64,000 nt of DNA from Bacillus crepusculi (GCF_014764715.1 NZ_JACXXE010000010.1:20340-84339); one strand, 5' to 3'. Shown: positions 8,546 through 18,462, numbered from the stretch's first letter. Program-made: numbers and translations. Notes: a model not told the origin generated them from the letters alone.

Positions 8546-9150
8546 TGAAGCATCTTTTTCGAAAAGGAAAGAATGAACAAAGGCCTGTTCTGTTATTACT
8601 GCATGGAACTGGCGGGACGGAACATGACTTATTGCCGCTTGCAGAGGTGGTAGATCCTGATGCATCTGTTCTTAGTGTGAGAGGAAGTGTGTTAGAGAAC
8701 GGCATGCCTCGTTTTTTCAGGCGCTTGGCAGAGGGTATATTTGATGAACAAGATTTAATTGAGCGTACAAAGGAACTATATACATTCATCGGGGAAGCAG
8801 CAGATGAACATGGGTTTGATCGTCACAACGTGGTAGCCATCGGCTATTCCAATGGGGCGAACATTGCTGGAAGCTTGTTATTCCATTATGGGGATGCCTT
8901 AAAAGGAGCTATCCTGCATCACCCGATGGTCCCTAGACGCGGGGTTTCATTGCCTTCATTAGCGGGGAAACAAGTCTTTATAGCAGCTGGTGAAAATGAC
9001 CCAATGTGTCGTCCAGAGGAATCACAGGAACTAGAGCAATTGCTTCAAGAGGCGGGAGCATCCGTAACGCTTCATTGGGAAAATCGTGGACATCAGTTAA
9101 CGAAAGAAGAAGTCGATGCTGCGGCATTATGGTATCGTCGTCAATTTTAA
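8545..9150 (+). CDS. mhqD: Carboxylesterase/hydrolase MhqD
   Basis: A 201-residue alpha/beta hydrolase of the phospholipase/carboxylesterase type. The oxyanion region is LLHGTGGTEHD near residue 18, the nucleophile elbow is GYSNGAN near residue 107, and the Asp (GENDPMC) and His (NRGHQL) of the triad follow. It is thought to act on products of quinone or aromatic breakdown. Its ATG overlaps the TGA of mhqE (TGATG), which implies translational coupling, and AAAGGAG lies 7 bases upstream; the GTG one codon earlier is less well placed. Transcription is with mhqE, under MhqR-type control. Confidence 0.85.
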   Translation: MKHLFRKGKNEQRPVLLLLHGTGGTEHDLLPLAEVVDPDASVLSVRGSVLENGMPRFFRRLAEGIFDEQDLIERTKELYTFIGEAADEHGFDRHNVVAIGYSNGANIAGSLLFHYGDALKGAILHHPMVPRRGVSLPSLAGKQVFIAAGENDPMCRPEESQELEQLLQEAGASVTLHWENRGHQLTKEEVDAAALWYRRQF

Positions 9151-9168
9151 TTAAGGTGGGGAATACAG

Positions 9169-9837
9169 GTGGGATTTTTACAGAAGCTTTTTGGGCAAAA
9201 CAAACAAAAGGAGATGGAACAAATGGAAAACGTAAAATTAGCGATTATTTATTATAGTTCAACAGGTACAAACTATCAGATGGCGAAATGGGCTGAGGCA
9301 GGAGCGAAAGAAGCTGGCGCTGAAGTCAAAGTATTAAAGGTTGCTGAATTGGCACCAGAATCAGTTGTGGCATCAAATCCAGCATGGAAAGCACATTTAG
9401 ACGAAACAAAGGATGTCCCAGAGGTTCAATTGGGTGATTTAGAGTGGGCGGATGCGATCATCTTTAGCATGCCGACACGTTTCGGTAACCTACCGGCTCA
9501 AATGAAGCAATTTTTAGATACAACAGGCGGCTTGTGGTTCCAAGGGAAATTGGCAAACAAAGCAGTGAGTGCGATGACTTCTGCACAAAACCCAAATGGC
9601 GGACAGGAGCAGACCATTCTTAGCCTTTACACAACAATGTTCCACTGGGGAGCGATTATTGCCGCTCCTGGATACACAGATGACTCATTATACGGCGCAG
9701 GAGGCAACCCTTACGGCGTGAGTGTCACTGTTGACCAAAACGGAAAGATCCAAGAGGATGCAGAAGCAGCTGCGAAGCATCAGGCAAAACGTACAGTCAA
9801 TGTGGCAGAATGGATCAAAAAAGGTCAAAACGCTTAA
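9169..9837 (+). CDS. NAD(P)H:quinone oxidoreductase, WrbA-like flavodoxin
   Basis: A flavodoxin-fold protein of 222 residues from this start. The FMN phosphate loop is YYSSTGTNYQMA (about 26-37), and FSMPTRFGNLPAQMKQFLDTT near 105-125 is the WrbA-type FMN site. It would reduce quinones by two electrons, avoiding semiquinones. The GTG at 9169 has AAGGTGGGG 7 bases upstream, but the family normally begins near the ATG at 9223, which has AAAGGAG 9 bases before it; the first 18 residues may not be made. It is the last gene of the mhq operon, fitting a shared role in quinone detoxification. Confidence 0.88.
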   Translation: MGFLQKLFGQNKQKEMEQMENVKLAIIYYSSTGTNYQMAKWAEAGAKEAGAEVKVLKVAELAPESVVASNPAWKAHLDETKDVPEVQLGDLEWADAIIFSMPTRFGNLPAQMKQFLDTTGGLWFQGKLANKAVSAMTSAQNPNGGQEQTILSLYTTMFHWGAIIAAPGYTDDSLYGAGGNPYGVSVTVDQNGKIQEDAEAAAKHQAKRTVNVAEWIKKGQNA

Positions 9838-9849
9838 TCATGTATATAA

Positions 9850-9882
9850 AAAGAATGCAGCATCGATGCTGCATTCTTTTTT
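9850..9882. terminator. Bidirectional terminator between mhq operon and katX
   Basis: A perfect palindrome GAATGCAGCATCGATGCTGC continuing to ATTC, flanked by A5 on the left and T6 on the right. It lies between convergent genes and suits both. Confidence 0.85.
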
Positions 9883-9884
9883 AT

Positions 9885-11474
9885 TTAATAAGGATCTGAT
9901 GGTGTGCTGTTGTTGATGGCATCGTTCACAGCTTGTGCGGCTCCTGTTGATCCAATTGGTCCGCTTGGCTCCTCTTGTTTGAAGGCTTTTAAGCCATCGG
10001 CTACACGCTTTCCATAGTCAGGATCAGCTTTTGTAAAGTTTTCGATCATTTGGTCTTGAATGTCCTTTTGACAGGTCGCAAGTGTATTGACTAAGTTCTT
10101 AATCAGTTCCTCACGTTCCCAATCATTGAAGCGGCGATACGTTTCTCCGGCTTGTCCAAAGTTATTCGGGCGGTCAATGGCCTCTCGTTTGACGTCACCC
10201 TCTACAAAAGGCGTATGATCCTTTCCATCCTGCTTGGCTTCTTTTAATCCGCCGAGGATCGATGGTTCATAATTCACATGGGGATTTTGTCCTTTGCCTT
10301 GGTCGACATGGTATTCCATTTGCCCGTCTCTCTGATTGGTGGCGACATGCTTTTTCGGTGCATTGATTGGCAACTGTAAATAGTTTGGCCCCACACGATA
10401 TCGCTGGGTATCAGAGTAGGAGAAGGTGCGCCCTTGCAGTAATTTATCATCTGAAAAATCGAGACCGTCTACGAGAACCCCAGTCCCAAAGGCAACCTGC
10501 TCGACTTCTGCAAAATAATTGTCTGGATTTTTGTTTAAGACCATTCGTCCGATTGGTTTCCATGGATAGTCATCCTTGTACCAAAGCTTTGTCGGATCAA
10601 GCGGGTCAAAGTCAAGATGAGGGTGGGCATCATCCTCCATGATCTGCGCATATACCTCCCATTCAGGATGATCTCCTTGTTCAATGGCTTCATATAAATC
10701 CTGTGTGGCATGATTAAAGTTTTCTCCCTGAATCGCTTGCGCTTGTTCCTGGGTCAGGTTGCGAATGCCTTGTTTCGGTTCAAAATGATATTTGACTAGT
10801 ACCGCTTTTCCTTCATGGTTCACCCATTTGTACGCATGGACACCTGAGCCTTGCATGTGCCGATATGTTGCTGGGATGCCCCATGGTGAAAAGAGAAATG
10901 TCACCATATGCGTCGCTTCAGGTGATTGTGAGACAAAATCAAAAATGCGCTCGCCGTCCTGACGATTGGTGACAGGATCAGGCTTAAAGGCATGAACCAA
11001 ATCAGGGAACTTCAAAGCATCTCGGATAAAGAAAATTTTCAAGTTGTTCCCGACGAGATCCCAGTTGCCTTCTTCTGTATAAAATTTGATTGCAAACCCT
11101 CTAGGATCGCGCAATGTTTCTGGCGAATGACCGCCGTGAATCACAGAAGAAAAACGAACGAAGACAGGGGTCTTTTTCCCTTTCTCCTGAAATAATTTGG
11201 CTCTTGTATAGGTGGAAATGGGTTCATCACCGAATGTACCATAGGCTTCAAAATAACCGTGTGCCCCAGCGCCGCGTGCGTGAACGACTCGTTCAGGAAT
11301 ACGCTCACGATCAAAATGACTGATTTTCTCTAGGAAATCGTAGTTTTCAAGCGTAGTTGGTCCTCTATTTCCAACGGTTCTCATGTTTTGATTATCTGTT
11401 ACAGGATGGCCTTGTCGATTCGTTAAAGTGTCTTCTGACTCTGAGGATGGTTTAGGCTGTTGATCTTCTTTCAA
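9885..11474 (-). CDS. katX: Catalase, KatX type
   Basis: A 529-residue monofunctional haem catalase that degrades hydrogen peroxide. The active-site region [20 protein letters not shown] (about 53-72) contains the distal His; the distal Asn region and proximal heme ligand [15 protein letters not shown] (about 353-367) with Tyr are present. The charged N-terminal extension before [13 protein letters not shown] resembles spore catalase KatX more than KatA. The start is a TTG with AAGGAGGG 8 bases upstream; no ATG is available there. B. pumilus strains carry KatX-type catalases that respond strongly to peroxide (literature knowledge). No convincing PerR box was seen upstream. Confidence 0.92.
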   Translation of the reverse strand: MKEDQQPKPSSESEDTLTNRQGHPVTDNQNMRTVGNRGPTTLENYDFLEKISHFDRERIPERVVHARGAGAHGYFEAYGTFGDEPISTYTRAKLFQEKGKKTPVFVRFSSVIHGGHSPETLRDPRGFAIKFYTEEGNWDLVGNNLKIFFIRDALKFPDLVHAFKPDPVTNRQDGERIFDFVSQSPEATHMVTFLFSPWGIPATYRHMQGSGVHAYKWVNHEGKAVLVKYHFEPKQGIRNLTQEQAQAIQGENFNHATQDLYEAIEQGDHPEWEVYAQIMEDDAHPHLDFDPLDPTKLWYKDDYPWKPIGRMVLNKNPDNYFAEVEQVAFGTGVLVDGLDFSDDKLLQGRTFSYSDTQRYRVGPNYLQLPINAPKKHVATNQRDGQMEYHVDQGKGQNPHVNYEPSILGGLKEAKQDGKDHTPFVEGDVKREAIDRPNNFGQAGETYRRFNDWEREELIKNLVNTLATCQKDIQDQMIENFTKADPDYGKRVADGLKAFKQEEPSGPIGSTGAAQAVNDAINNSTPSDPY

Positions 11475-11579
11475 TTAGAATCCCTCCTTCAATATCTCCC
11501 TAACAATATGGTCATCTTACTCCCTATTTCATACAAGGATTGATATAATGATTGAAAACTTTCTTGAGGAGCGGACTTG

Positions 11580-12239
11580 ATGATTCGATTACACTGCCTT
11601 CACGCCCATCCATCCAATATGTCTTATATAGAAGACGTTTTTCGTGATACAGCATTTGAGCTTCATCATACAGTCGATTCATCATTTATAGAACGTGTCA
11701 CACAAGATCCTGCTTTTGATCATCACAAGCAGCAAGCCTATGCCATCAACAGACTGATGCAAGAAAGGGAAGCCGATCTCATTCTGATCACATGTACACA
11801 ATACATTGCCGCTTTGGGTGATCAGCAGCTCCTTTTCAGACAACCGATTGTTCCGATAGATGAACCATTATTGGAGCTGATTTGTCAGAAAAAAGGACCT
11901 CTTCAGCTTGTATTTTCAAACCCCGCTACAGTGGAAGGGACGATGGAGCGGCTTGAGTCATATGCAAAAGAGCGAGGCAAACAGATTGATGCAGAAGCTA
12001 TAGTGATGGAGGATATCTTTCACCTTTGTCTAAACGGTGATATGCAGGCTTATGAGGAGCGAATCAAAGAGCAGCTCAGAAGGTGTATGAAGCAAAAAAG
12101 AGGAGACATTTGTGTGATGCAGTTATCCATGGTTCATGCGGCACAGCAGATAGAAAAGGAGACAGGTGTCCCTATCGTTCATCCGCTTTCACCACTAAAA
12201 CAATTTGTTCATCAAAAAATAACTGCTTTAAAAGAGTGA
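11580..12239 (+). CDS. Asp/Glu racemase-superfamily-like protein
   Basis: A 219-residue cytoplasmic protein that looks like two Rossmann-type halves of the aspartate/glutamate/hydantoin racemase superfamily. The first half carries the cysteine motif ITCTQYIAA at about residues 71-79. In the second half, where active racemases have a second catalytic Cys, the matching stretch is CVMQLSMVHAAQ, with Ser near the expected position and Cys displaced by five. Racemase activity is therefore doubtful. The ATG at 11580 is preferred to the overlapping TTG at 11577; TGAGGAG is 7 bases upstream. It is a single gene divergent from katX. Confidence 0.6.
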   Translation: MIRLHCLHAHPSNMSYIEDVFRDTAFELHHTVDSSFIERVTQDPAFDHHKQQAYAINRLMQEREADLILITCTQYIAALGDQQLLFRQPIVPIDEPLLELICQKKGPLQLVFSNPATVEGTMERLESYAKERGKQIDAEAIVMEDIFHLCLNGDMQAYEERIKEQLRRCMKQKRGDICVMQLSMVHAAQQIEKETGVPIVHPLSPLKQFVHQKITALKE

Positions 12240-12306
12240 ACCCGTCAGGTTCGCTCTTTTTGTATAGAAACGTAAATGGGATGACATGTTAAAAAAATAA
12301 TCGAGC

Positions 12307-12335
12307 GCAAACTATTTCTAAAAGGTGCGCGTCTA
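12307..12335 (+). promoter_or_regulatory. ECF-type (SigV-like) promoter
   Basis: GCAAACTATT (12307-12316) matches the ECF -35 pattern TGAAACTTTT in its AAC core, and CGTCTA (12330-12335) matches the SigV-type -10. AAC and CGTC are 17 bases apart. It sits about 50 bases before sigV, so autoregulation is likely. Confidence 0.7.
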
Positions 12336-12388
12336 TCCAATGTACGAAATAACAGATGCGCATTTAAGATAAAGGAGCTCTTTGTAAA

Positions 12389-12883
12389 ATGAAGAAACGA
12401 AAGATTGATGATCAATTTGCGGATTACGTAATGGAGCATAAACATAGTTTTTATCGATTGTCCTATAGTTATGTCAAAAACCCGGAAGATGCGATGGATG
12501 TCGTTCAAGAGGCGATTCATAAAGCACTCAAATCTGTTCACCGACTAGAGGATGCGAGCAAAATGCATAGCTGGTTTTATAAAATCGTGATGAACGCTGC
12601 CCTAGACTTTTTACGAAAGAAGAAGCGGATGCAGGTGACAGATGATGACACACTTGAATTTTTATCAAAGGGTGAATCAGATATCTATGAGGATCAAGAT
12701 GTGAGACGGGCTATAGAGGATTTGCCTGAGATGTATCGGGTCATCATTATCTTGAGATTCTTTGAAGATTTAAAACTAGAGGACATCGCTCATATTCTCG
12801 AAGAAAACGAAAACACCATTAAAACAAGATTATATAAGGCGTTGCGGCTTTTAAAAGTAGAATTATTGCAGGAGGAAATATAA
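12389..12883 (+). CDS. sigV: RNA polymerase ECF sigma factor SigV
   Basis: A 164-residue ECF sigma factor. Region 2 (about 15-80) includes YVKNPEDAMDVVQEAIHKAL; region 4 (about 105-160) includes LEDIAHILEENENTIKTRLYKALR, the -35 reading helix. SigV of B. subtilis directs lysozyme resistance genes. The stop codon directly abuts the start of rsiV, the cognate anti-sigma factor, so the two are coupled. GGAG lies about 12 bases before the ATG, a rather long distance. The preceding ECF promoter implies self-activation when RsiV is cleaved. Confidence 0.9.
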   Translation: MKKRKIDDQFADYVMEHKHSFYRLSYSYVKNPEDAMDVVQEAIHKALKSVHRLEDASKMHSWFYKIVMNAALDFLRKKKRMQVTDDDTLEFLSKGESDIYEDQDVRRAIEDLPEMYRVIIILRFFEDLKLEDIAHILEENENTIKTRLYKALRLLKVELLQEEI

Positions 12884-13741
12884 ATGGATAAGCATTTGGA
12901 ACAGTTAAAAGAGGAATATTTAGAAATCCCTATTCCCCCGGAATATGATACTATGGTTGAACGGACGTTGAAACGAAAAAATAAAAAACCTCATTTTCAG
13001 CAATGGACCATCGGACTTGTTGCTGCGGCTGCTCTTTTTGTCACGACTGTTAACGTAAGTCCACAGGCAGCAAGAGCAATTTCAGAGGTGCCTGTCATTG
13101 GTGAGCTGGTGAAAGTCGTGACGTTCACAGAATTTAAAAAGAGCGATCAGGGAACAAATATTGACCTTAAAACACCACACGTATCGGGGCTTGGTGACGG
13201 AAAATTAGAAGACAGCCTGAATCAAAAATATTTAGCTGAAAATAAAAAGCTGTATCAGAATTTTGAAAAGGAAACAAAGGGCTATAAAAATGGTCATTTA
13301 AGTGTGGAGAGCGGATATGAAGTGAGAACGAACAATGATCAAATTCTCTCACTAGGTCGATACAAGGTAACCACTCAGGCTTCTGCGGCAGAGGAAATGA
13401 CATATGATACGGTGGATAAGAAAAATCATGTACTGATCACACTGCCAAGCTTGTTTAAAGATAACCGTTATATTGATGTGATTAGTGAAAATATTAAAGA
13501 ACAAATGAAGAAACAGATGAAGGAGGATTCAAATAAGATTTACTGGATTACCAAGAAAGATACGGTTGATCCGTTTAAGAAGATTCAGCCAGATCAAAGC
13601 TTCTATATCAATTCAAAAGGCAAACTTGTGATTTCCTTTAATGAATACGATGTGGCGCCTGGTTACATGGGTGTAGTTGAATTTACGATCCCAACAAGTG
13701 TGCTAAAGGATATTCTTGTCAGTGATATGTACATTCATTAA
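12884..13741 (+). CDS. rsiV: Anti-sigma-V factor RsiV, lysozyme sensor
   Basis: A 285-residue single-pass membrane protein, equal in length to B. subtilis RsiV. The N-terminal 38 residues are cytosolic and hold SigV; the membrane helix covers about 43-58; SEVPVIGELVKVVTFTEF follows outside, then the large lysozyme-binding DUF4163/DUF3298-type domain to the end. In B. subtilis, lysozyme binding allows signal peptidase and RasP to cut RsiV and free SigV. The GGAGGAAAT signal precedes the ATG, overlapping the end of sigV. oatA, which follows rsiV in B. subtilis, is absent here. Confidence 0.9.
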   Translation: MDKHLEQLKEEYLEIPIPPEYDTMVERTLKRKNKKPHFQQWTIGLVAAAALFVTTVNVSPQAARAISEVPVIGELVKVVTFTEFKKSDQGTNIDLKTPHVSGLGDGKLEDSLNQKYLAENKKLYQNFEKETKGYKNGHLSVESGYEVRTNNDQILSLGRYKVTTQASAAEEMTYDTVDKKNHVLITLPSLFKDNRYIDVISENIKEQMKKQMKEDSNKIYWITKKDTVDPFKKIQPDQSFYINSKGKLVISFNEYDVAPGYMGVVEFTIPTSVLKDILVSDMYIH

Positions 13742-13756
13742 ACTGAAGACAGACAA

Positions 13757-13788
13757 ACAAGACTGCTGAACATAGTCAGCAGTCTTGT
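13757..13788. terminator. Hairpin between rsiV and ppaC
   Basis: A perfect 13-bp stem (ACAAGACTGCTGA / TCAGCAGTCTTGT) with a 6-base loop lies between convergent genes. The T-run is weak on the right side, so termination strength is uncertain. Confidence 0.6.
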
Positions 13789-13796
13789 CGTGTTGA

Positions 13797-14723
13797 TTAA
13801 GAAAGAGCGTCCGTTAGTGCAGGTACCACTTGTTTCTTTCTGGATACAACACCTTTTAGTAAAGCTGTGTTGTTTTCAAGTGTAATGTTAAATGCTTTTT
13901 CTACTTTTGCTGCTTCGGCACCGAGTGCAAGAGCAAGGGAGTCATTTTCTAAAATGTCTGTGATCACTAGAACGAATAGATCAAGACCTTTCGCTGCGAT
14001 GACTTCATTGATTTTTGCTTCAATGTCAGCCTGTCTTGCTGTCACTTCCGCGATATCTACTGTATTGACCTGCGCAATTTCTACTTTGCTTTTGCCTAGT
14101 GCAAATTCTTTTGCATCCAGTGTAATTAATTCTTGAACCGTTTTTTGGCTTAGGTCAGCGCCTGCTTTCAGCATATCTAGGCCGTAAACTTCTGGGTCTA
14201 CCCCTGCGATTTTTGCGAGCTCATGCGCAGCATCAATGTCTTGCTGTGTGCATGTTGGAGATTTGAATAGTAAGGAATCAGAAATGATCGCAGATAAAAG
14301 CAAACCAGCGATTTCTTTTTCAATCGTCACTTGGTTCTCTTTGTACATTTTGTTTAAGATCGTTGCTGTACAGCCAACTGGTTCAGCACGATAGTAAAGA
14401 GGTTCACTTGTTTCAAAGTTGGCAATACGGTGATGGTCAATGACCTCAGTCACTTGTACTTGATCAATATCGCTTACACTTTGCTGGAATTCGTTATGAT
14501 CGACAAGAATGACTTGCTTTGTTTCGTTTGCAGCTGTTTCAATGAAACGAGGTGCTTCTTGTTGAAAGAAATCTAATGCGTATTGTGTTTCTCCATTAAT
14601 TTCTCCAAGTCTGACCGCTTCTGCCTGAACGCCGATTTTGTTTTTTAGATCAGCGTAAGCGATAGCAGAGCAAATCGTGTCTGTGTCAGGGTTTTTGTGT
14701 CCGAATACGAGTGTTTTTCCCAT
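13797..14723 (-). CDS. ppaC: Manganese-dependent inorganic pyrophosphatase (family II)
   Basis: A 308-residue DHH-family pyrophosphatase hydrolysing PPi to two phosphates in the cytosol. Metal ligands are in [13 protein letters not shown] (about 8-20), VDHNE near 75 and the DHH motif [10 protein letters not shown] near 97; the C-terminal DHHA2 domain ends with the substrate loop SRKKQVVP near 296. AGAAGGAG precedes the ATG. It is a stand-alone minus-strand gene; its own ribosome binding and upstream A/T-rich region run toward a parS-like site. Confidence 0.97.
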   Translation of the reverse strand: MGKTLVFGHKNPDTDTICSAIAYADLKNKIGVQAEAVRLGEINGETQYALDFFQQEAPRFIETAANETKQVILVDHNEFQQSVSDIDQVQVTEVIDHHRIANFETSEPLYYRAEPVGCTATILNKMYKENQVTIEKEIAGLLLSAIISDSLLFKSPTCTQQDIDAAHELAKIAGVDPEVYGLDMLKAGADLSQKTVQELITLDAKEFALGKSKVEIAQVNTVDIAEVTARQADIEAKINEVIAAKGLDLFVLVITDILENDSLALALGAEAAKVEKAFNITLENNTALLKGVVSRKKQVVPALTDALS

Positions 14724-14862
14724 GTGAATTCTCCTTCTTACATTTATTGATGATGTTTCTATTCTAACAGCTTTTGACCTTGAATTCAGGGTTTATAGCT
14801 AAGAATAATCTAAAAAATTGTAACATGCTGTTTGAAAACTTGCATGTACGATCCCATATGGT

Positions 14863-14878
14863 TGTTCCACGTGAAACG
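14863..14878. promoter_or_regulatory. parS-like site (15 of 16 bases)
   Basis: TGTTCCACGTGAAACG differs only in the last base from the B. subtilis parS consensus TGTTNCACGTGAAACA, the Spo0J/ParB loading site. It lies in the intergenic region between ppaC and yybS, where no coding constraint explains it. Confidence 0.75.
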
Positions 14879-15025
14879 TTTCCAGGATAGCCTGCATTTT
14901 ACTTGAGATTTGCCGCTATGGTAAAATAACGTTTGGGGCAAGGCATGTTGGAGCTAACATCGCACGTATACATAGAAGTACACATTGAGCAAGATATAGA
15001 AAAAGGATTGGATAGAGGTGAAGGT

Positions 15026-15964
15026 GTGAAACAAACAAAAGCGTTAGTAGAGGGCGCAATTATGATCAGTATTTTTTCGGTCATGACGCTGTTTTATTTG
15101 TATGTGCCGCTATTATCCATTATTTTCTTCCTAGCTGCTCCGATTCCGATCATTCTCTATACAATCAGGCATGGCTTGAAAAAAGGAATTGCTGCTGGCG
15201 CTATTGGCATAGTGATCAGCTTTTTAATTGGGTCTATTAACGGGCTGCTCAGTGCACCTATGCTGATTGCTGTGGGAATAGGTATGGGTGTTTTCTACAG
15301 CAGAAGGCAGCCTGGGAATGCCATCATTACAGGTGCGCTGATCTATTTATTCAGTTTTCTCATCTCCTTTGTTGTCAGTGTTCAGCTTTTCGAGATCGAT
15401 ATTATGGGAATCGCAAAAGAGTCGATTGAGCAAATCATTCCGATGGTGGAGAGTGCCTTAAAGCAATCCGGCGCTTCTGAACAGGACATTGCGAAGCAGC
15501 TGAAGCAGTTCACAGAGTTGCAGAATACCGCATTGAGTGCTTTACCTGTAGCGTTATTGATTTTGGTCACGCTGATGGCTTTCGTGAATCACTGGTTCGT
15601 GCAGCCTCTGATCAAACGGTTTGTCAAAGACATGCCGGCACTTAAGAAATTTAAGGATATGCGGTTGCCAAAAAGCATGGTATGGTATTATTTACTCACA
15701 CTGCTTTTGATGCTGATTCAGTCGGAAAAAGGCAGCTTTCTATGGCTCGTGCAAACGAGTGCGTTTCAAATTTTATTTATACTGATGCTGATTCAGGGCT
15801 TATCTTTTATCTTCTATTATTGCCACGAAAAAAACATCTCAAAAGTGGTACCTATTTTCGCTATTGTGTTGTCGGTTCTCTATTCGCCAATCGGTGTGAT
15901 TGTGCGTATTATAGGAATTGCTGACATAGGTTTTGATTTAAGAGATAAAGTAAAAAACAAATAA
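15026..15964 (+). CDS. yybS: DUF2232 membrane protein YybS
   Basis: A 312-residue polytopic membrane protein with about eight hydrophobic helices, close in length to B. subtilis YybS. Function unknown; members are weakly similar to ECF transporter S components. The start is the GTG at 15026 (Val-Lys-Gln-Thr-Lys), which has AGAGGTGAAG upstream and matches the B. subtilis N-terminus MKQT; the longer frame from 14933 adds 31 unlikely residues. It precedes gdpP and rplI in the conserved order with 30 bases spacing, so it is probably co-transcribed. Confidence 0.88.
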   Translation: MKQTKALVEGAIMISIFSVMTLFYLYVPLLSIIFFLAAPIPIILYTIRHGLKKGIAAGAIGIVISFLIGSINGLLSAPMLIAVGIGMGVFYSRRQPGNAIITGALIYLFSFLISFVVSVQLFEIDIMGIAKESIEQIIPMVESALKQSGASEQDIAKQLKQFTELQNTALSALPVALLILVTLMAFVNHWFVQPLIKRFVKDMPALKKFKDMRLPKSMVWYYLLTLLLMLIQSEKGSFLWLVQTSAFQILFILMLIQGLSFIFYYCHEKNISKVVPIFAIVLSVLYSPIGVIVRIIGIADIGFDLRDKVKNK

Positions 15965-15994
15965 TTCACTCTGAATGTTGAGGAGTTGATATCA

Positions 15995-17974
15995 GTGCCA
16001 AGCTTCTATAGAAAACCTGTCATCAAGTATCCGATCATCGCGTTAATTGTTCTCGCGACGATCACAGTCCTCCTCAACCTTTATTTTAATTGGATCATAG
16101 GAGCGGTTGGTCTTTTAGTCCTTGCAGGTGTGCTCTACTTCTTAAAGTGGGCAGATACGCAAGTACAAAAAGAGATTGATTCATATATTTCAACATTATC
16201 CTATCGAGTCAAAAAGGTTGGAGAAGAAGCATTAATGGAGATGCCAATTGGTATTATGCTGTTTAATGACCAGTATTATATCGAATGGACAAATCCATTT
16301 CTCGCTTCGTGCTTTCATGAAAGTACACTTGTCGGCAGATCCTTGTACGATACATTCGAGTCGGTTGTCCCTCTTATTAAACAGGAGGTCGAGACAGAAA
16401 ATGTGACGCTGAATGACAGGAAATTTAAAGTCATTATTAAGCGGTCAGAGCGCCTTTTATATTTCTTTGATGTCACGGAACAGGTGCAAATTGAAAGGCA
16501 GTATGAAAATGAACGAACGGTGTTATCTTATATCTTTTTAGACAATTATGACGATGTCACGCAGGGCCTTGATGATCAGGTGCGCAGCACTATTAATAGT
16601 GAAGTGACGTCCCTGTTAAACAATTGGGCACAGGAATATGGGATTTTCCTAAAGAGAATTTCGTCTGAACGATTTATGGCGGTATTAAATGAGAGCATTT
16701 TAGCAGAGCTTGAAGCCTCGAAGTTCTCCATTTTAGACGAGGTTCGTGAAAAAACAGGGGCACATAGCGCAACGCTTACCCTGAGTATCGGGATCGGTGC
16801 GTCTGTTCCTTCTTTAAAAGAGCTTGGCGCACTTGCGCAATCGAGTCTTGACCTTGCCCTCGGACGAGGCGGGGATCAGGTAGCCATTAAACAGCCGAAT
16901 GGAAAAGTGAAATTCTACGGCGGGAAAACGAATCCAATGGAAAAACGGACACGCGTGCGCGCACGAGTCATTTCTCATGCCTTAAAAGAAATTGTGTCTG
17001 AAAGCGGTAATGTGATGATCATGGGTCACAAGTTTCCAGACATGGACTCAATCGGTGCATCAATCGGTATTTTGAAAGTTGCTCAGGCCAATGGGAAAGA
17101 AGGCTATATTGTCATTGATGCCAACCAAATTGGGGACAGTGTTCAACGGTTGATTAGTGAAATTAAGAATCATGAAGAGCTTTGGTCACGTTTTATCACG
17201 CCAGAGGAAGCAATGGAGCTTGCAAAGGATGACACATTGCTTGTGGTCGTCGATACACATAAACCGTCTCTCGTCATGGAAGAACGACTGCTGAATAAAA
17301 TTGAAAACGTCGTTGTGATTGACCATCATAGACGAGGCGAGGAATTTATCCGAGATCCTTTACTTGTCTATATGGAGCCGTATGCTTCATCCACAGCGGA
17401 ACTTGTGACAGAGCTATTAGAGTACCAGCCGAAGAAATTAAGAATTAACATGATTGAGGCTACTGCGCTTCTTGCCGGCATCATCGTTGATACGAAGAGC
17501 TTCTCGCTGAGAACGGGATCAAGAACGTTCGATGCGGCCTCTTACCTTCGTGCAAAGGGGGCAGATCCTGTCCTTGTGCAAAAGTTCTTAAAAGAGACAG
17601 TCGATCATTACATCAAACGGGCAAAACTCATTCAGCATACAGAGCTGTATCAAAGCCAGGTGGCGATCGCTTCATTGCCGTCTGACAGCTCGGAGTATTA
17701 TGATCAAATTACGATTGCACAGACGGCTGATTCACTGCTGTCGATGAGTGAGGTGGAAGCGTCCTTTGCTGTTGCTAGACGAGATGACAACACCGTCTGC
17801 ATTAGTGCAAGATCGTTAGGGGATATCAATGTCCAAATTATCATGGAAGCGTTAGACGGCGGTGGTCATTTGACTAACGCTGCAACCCAAATGTATGGTA
17901 TAACCATTGAAGAAGCGGTAGCGCAGTTAAAAGCTGCCATAGACGAATATTTTGAAGGAGGGGTTCAAAGATGA
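15995..17974 (+). CDS. gdpP: Cyclic-di-AMP phosphodiesterase GdpP
   Basis: A 659-residue membrane enzyme, identical in length to B. subtilis GdpP (YybT). Two N-terminal membrane helices (about 10-50), a degenerate PAS domain (about 85-150), a degenerate GGDEF domain (about 175-300) and a C-terminal DHH/DHHA1 domain with [15 protein letters not shown] near 345 and [11 protein letters not shown] near 440. It hydrolyses c-di-AMP to pApA and so tunes potassium balance and cell wall stress tolerance. The GTG at 15995 is used because AGGAG lies 9 bases upstream; the TTG at 15986 abuts that site. Its end overlaps rplI by 4 bases. Confidence 0.95.
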   Translation: MPSFYRKPVIKYPIIALIVLATITVLLNLYFNWIIGAVGLLVLAGVLYFLKWADTQVQKEIDSYISTLSYRVKKVGEEALMEMPIGIMLFNDQYYIEWTNPFLASCFHESTLVGRSLYDTFESVVPLIKQEVETENVTLNDRKFKVIIKRSERLLYFFDVTEQVQIERQYENERTVLSYIFLDNYDDVTQGLDDQVRSTINSEVTSLLNNWAQEYGIFLKRISSERFMAVLNESILAELEASKFSILDEVREKTGAHSATLTLSIGIGASVPSLKELGALAQSSLDLALGRGGDQVAIKQPNGKVKFYGGKTNPMEKRTRVRARVISHALKEIVSESGNVMIMGHKFPDMDSIGASIGILKVAQANGKEGYIVIDANQIGDSVQRLISEIKNHEELWSRFITPEEAMELAKDDTLLVVVDTHKPSLVMEERLLNKIENVVVIDHHRRGEEFIRDPLLVYMEPYASSTAELVTELLEYQPKKLRINMIEATALLAGIIVDTKSFSLRTGSRTFDAASYLRAKGADPVLVQKFLKETVDHYIKRAKLIQHTELYQSQVAIASLPSDSSEYYDQITIAQTADSLLSMSEVEASFAVARRDDNTVCISARSLGDINVQIIMEALDGGGHLTNAATQMYGITIEEAVAQLKAAIDEYFEGGVQR

Positions 17975-18420
17975 AAGTGATCTTTCTAAAAGACGTAAAA
18001 GGCAAAGGGAAAAAAGGCGAAGTCAAGAATGTAGCTGACGGATACGCTCACAACTTCCTCATCAAACAAGGGTTAGCTGTTGAAGCAACCCCAACGAACC
18101 TAAGTGCATTGGAAGGGCAGAAAAACAAAGAGAAAAAGAATGCCATCCAAGAGCTTGAACAAGCGAAACAACTAAAAGAAACTCTTGAGGCGTTAACAGT
18201 GGAACTCACGGCAAAATCAGGTGAAGGCGGTCGTCTGTTTGGTTCGATTACAAGCAAACAAATCGCTGATAAATTACAAAAAGATCATCAAATCAAACTC
18301 GATAAGCGCAAAATCGAGCTGAATGACGCCATCCGTGCATTAGGGTATACAAATGTACCGGTGAAGCTTCACCCAGAAGTACAAGCAACATTGAAAGTGC
18401 ACGTGACAGAACAAGCATAA
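17971..18420 (+). CDS. rplI: 50S ribosomal protein L9
   Basis: A 149-residue protein with the L9 signature [20 protein letters not shown] at about 13-32, a long connecting helix and a C-terminal rRNA-binding domain. L9 binds 23S rRNA near the L1 stalk and helps frame maintenance. Its ATG overlaps the gdpP stop (ATGA), and GGAGGGG precedes it, so translation is coupled to gdpP. A strong terminator follows. Confidence 0.98.
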   Translation: MKVIFLKDVKGKGKKGEVKNVADGYAHNFLIKQGLAVEATPTNLSALEGQKNKEKKNAIQELEQAKQLKETLEALTVELTAKSGEGGRLFGSITSKQIADKLQKDHQIKLDKRKIELNDAIRALGYTNVPVKLHPEVQATLKVHVTEQA

Positions 18421-18426
18421 ATAGAA

Positions 18427-18461
18427 AAGAACCCGTCTCATGAGGAGGCGGGTTCTTTCTT
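18427..18461 (+). terminator. Terminator after rplI
   Basis: AGAACCCGTCTC pairs with GAGGCGGGTTCT (one G-T pair) around ATGAG, followed by TTCTTTTT. It also lies just beyond the end of convergent yycB. Confidence 0.8.
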
Positions 18462-18462
18462 T

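Noticed and set aside
11475..11579. PerR box upstream of katX
   Set aside because: Only a partial match to TTATAATNATTATAA was found; too weak to claim.
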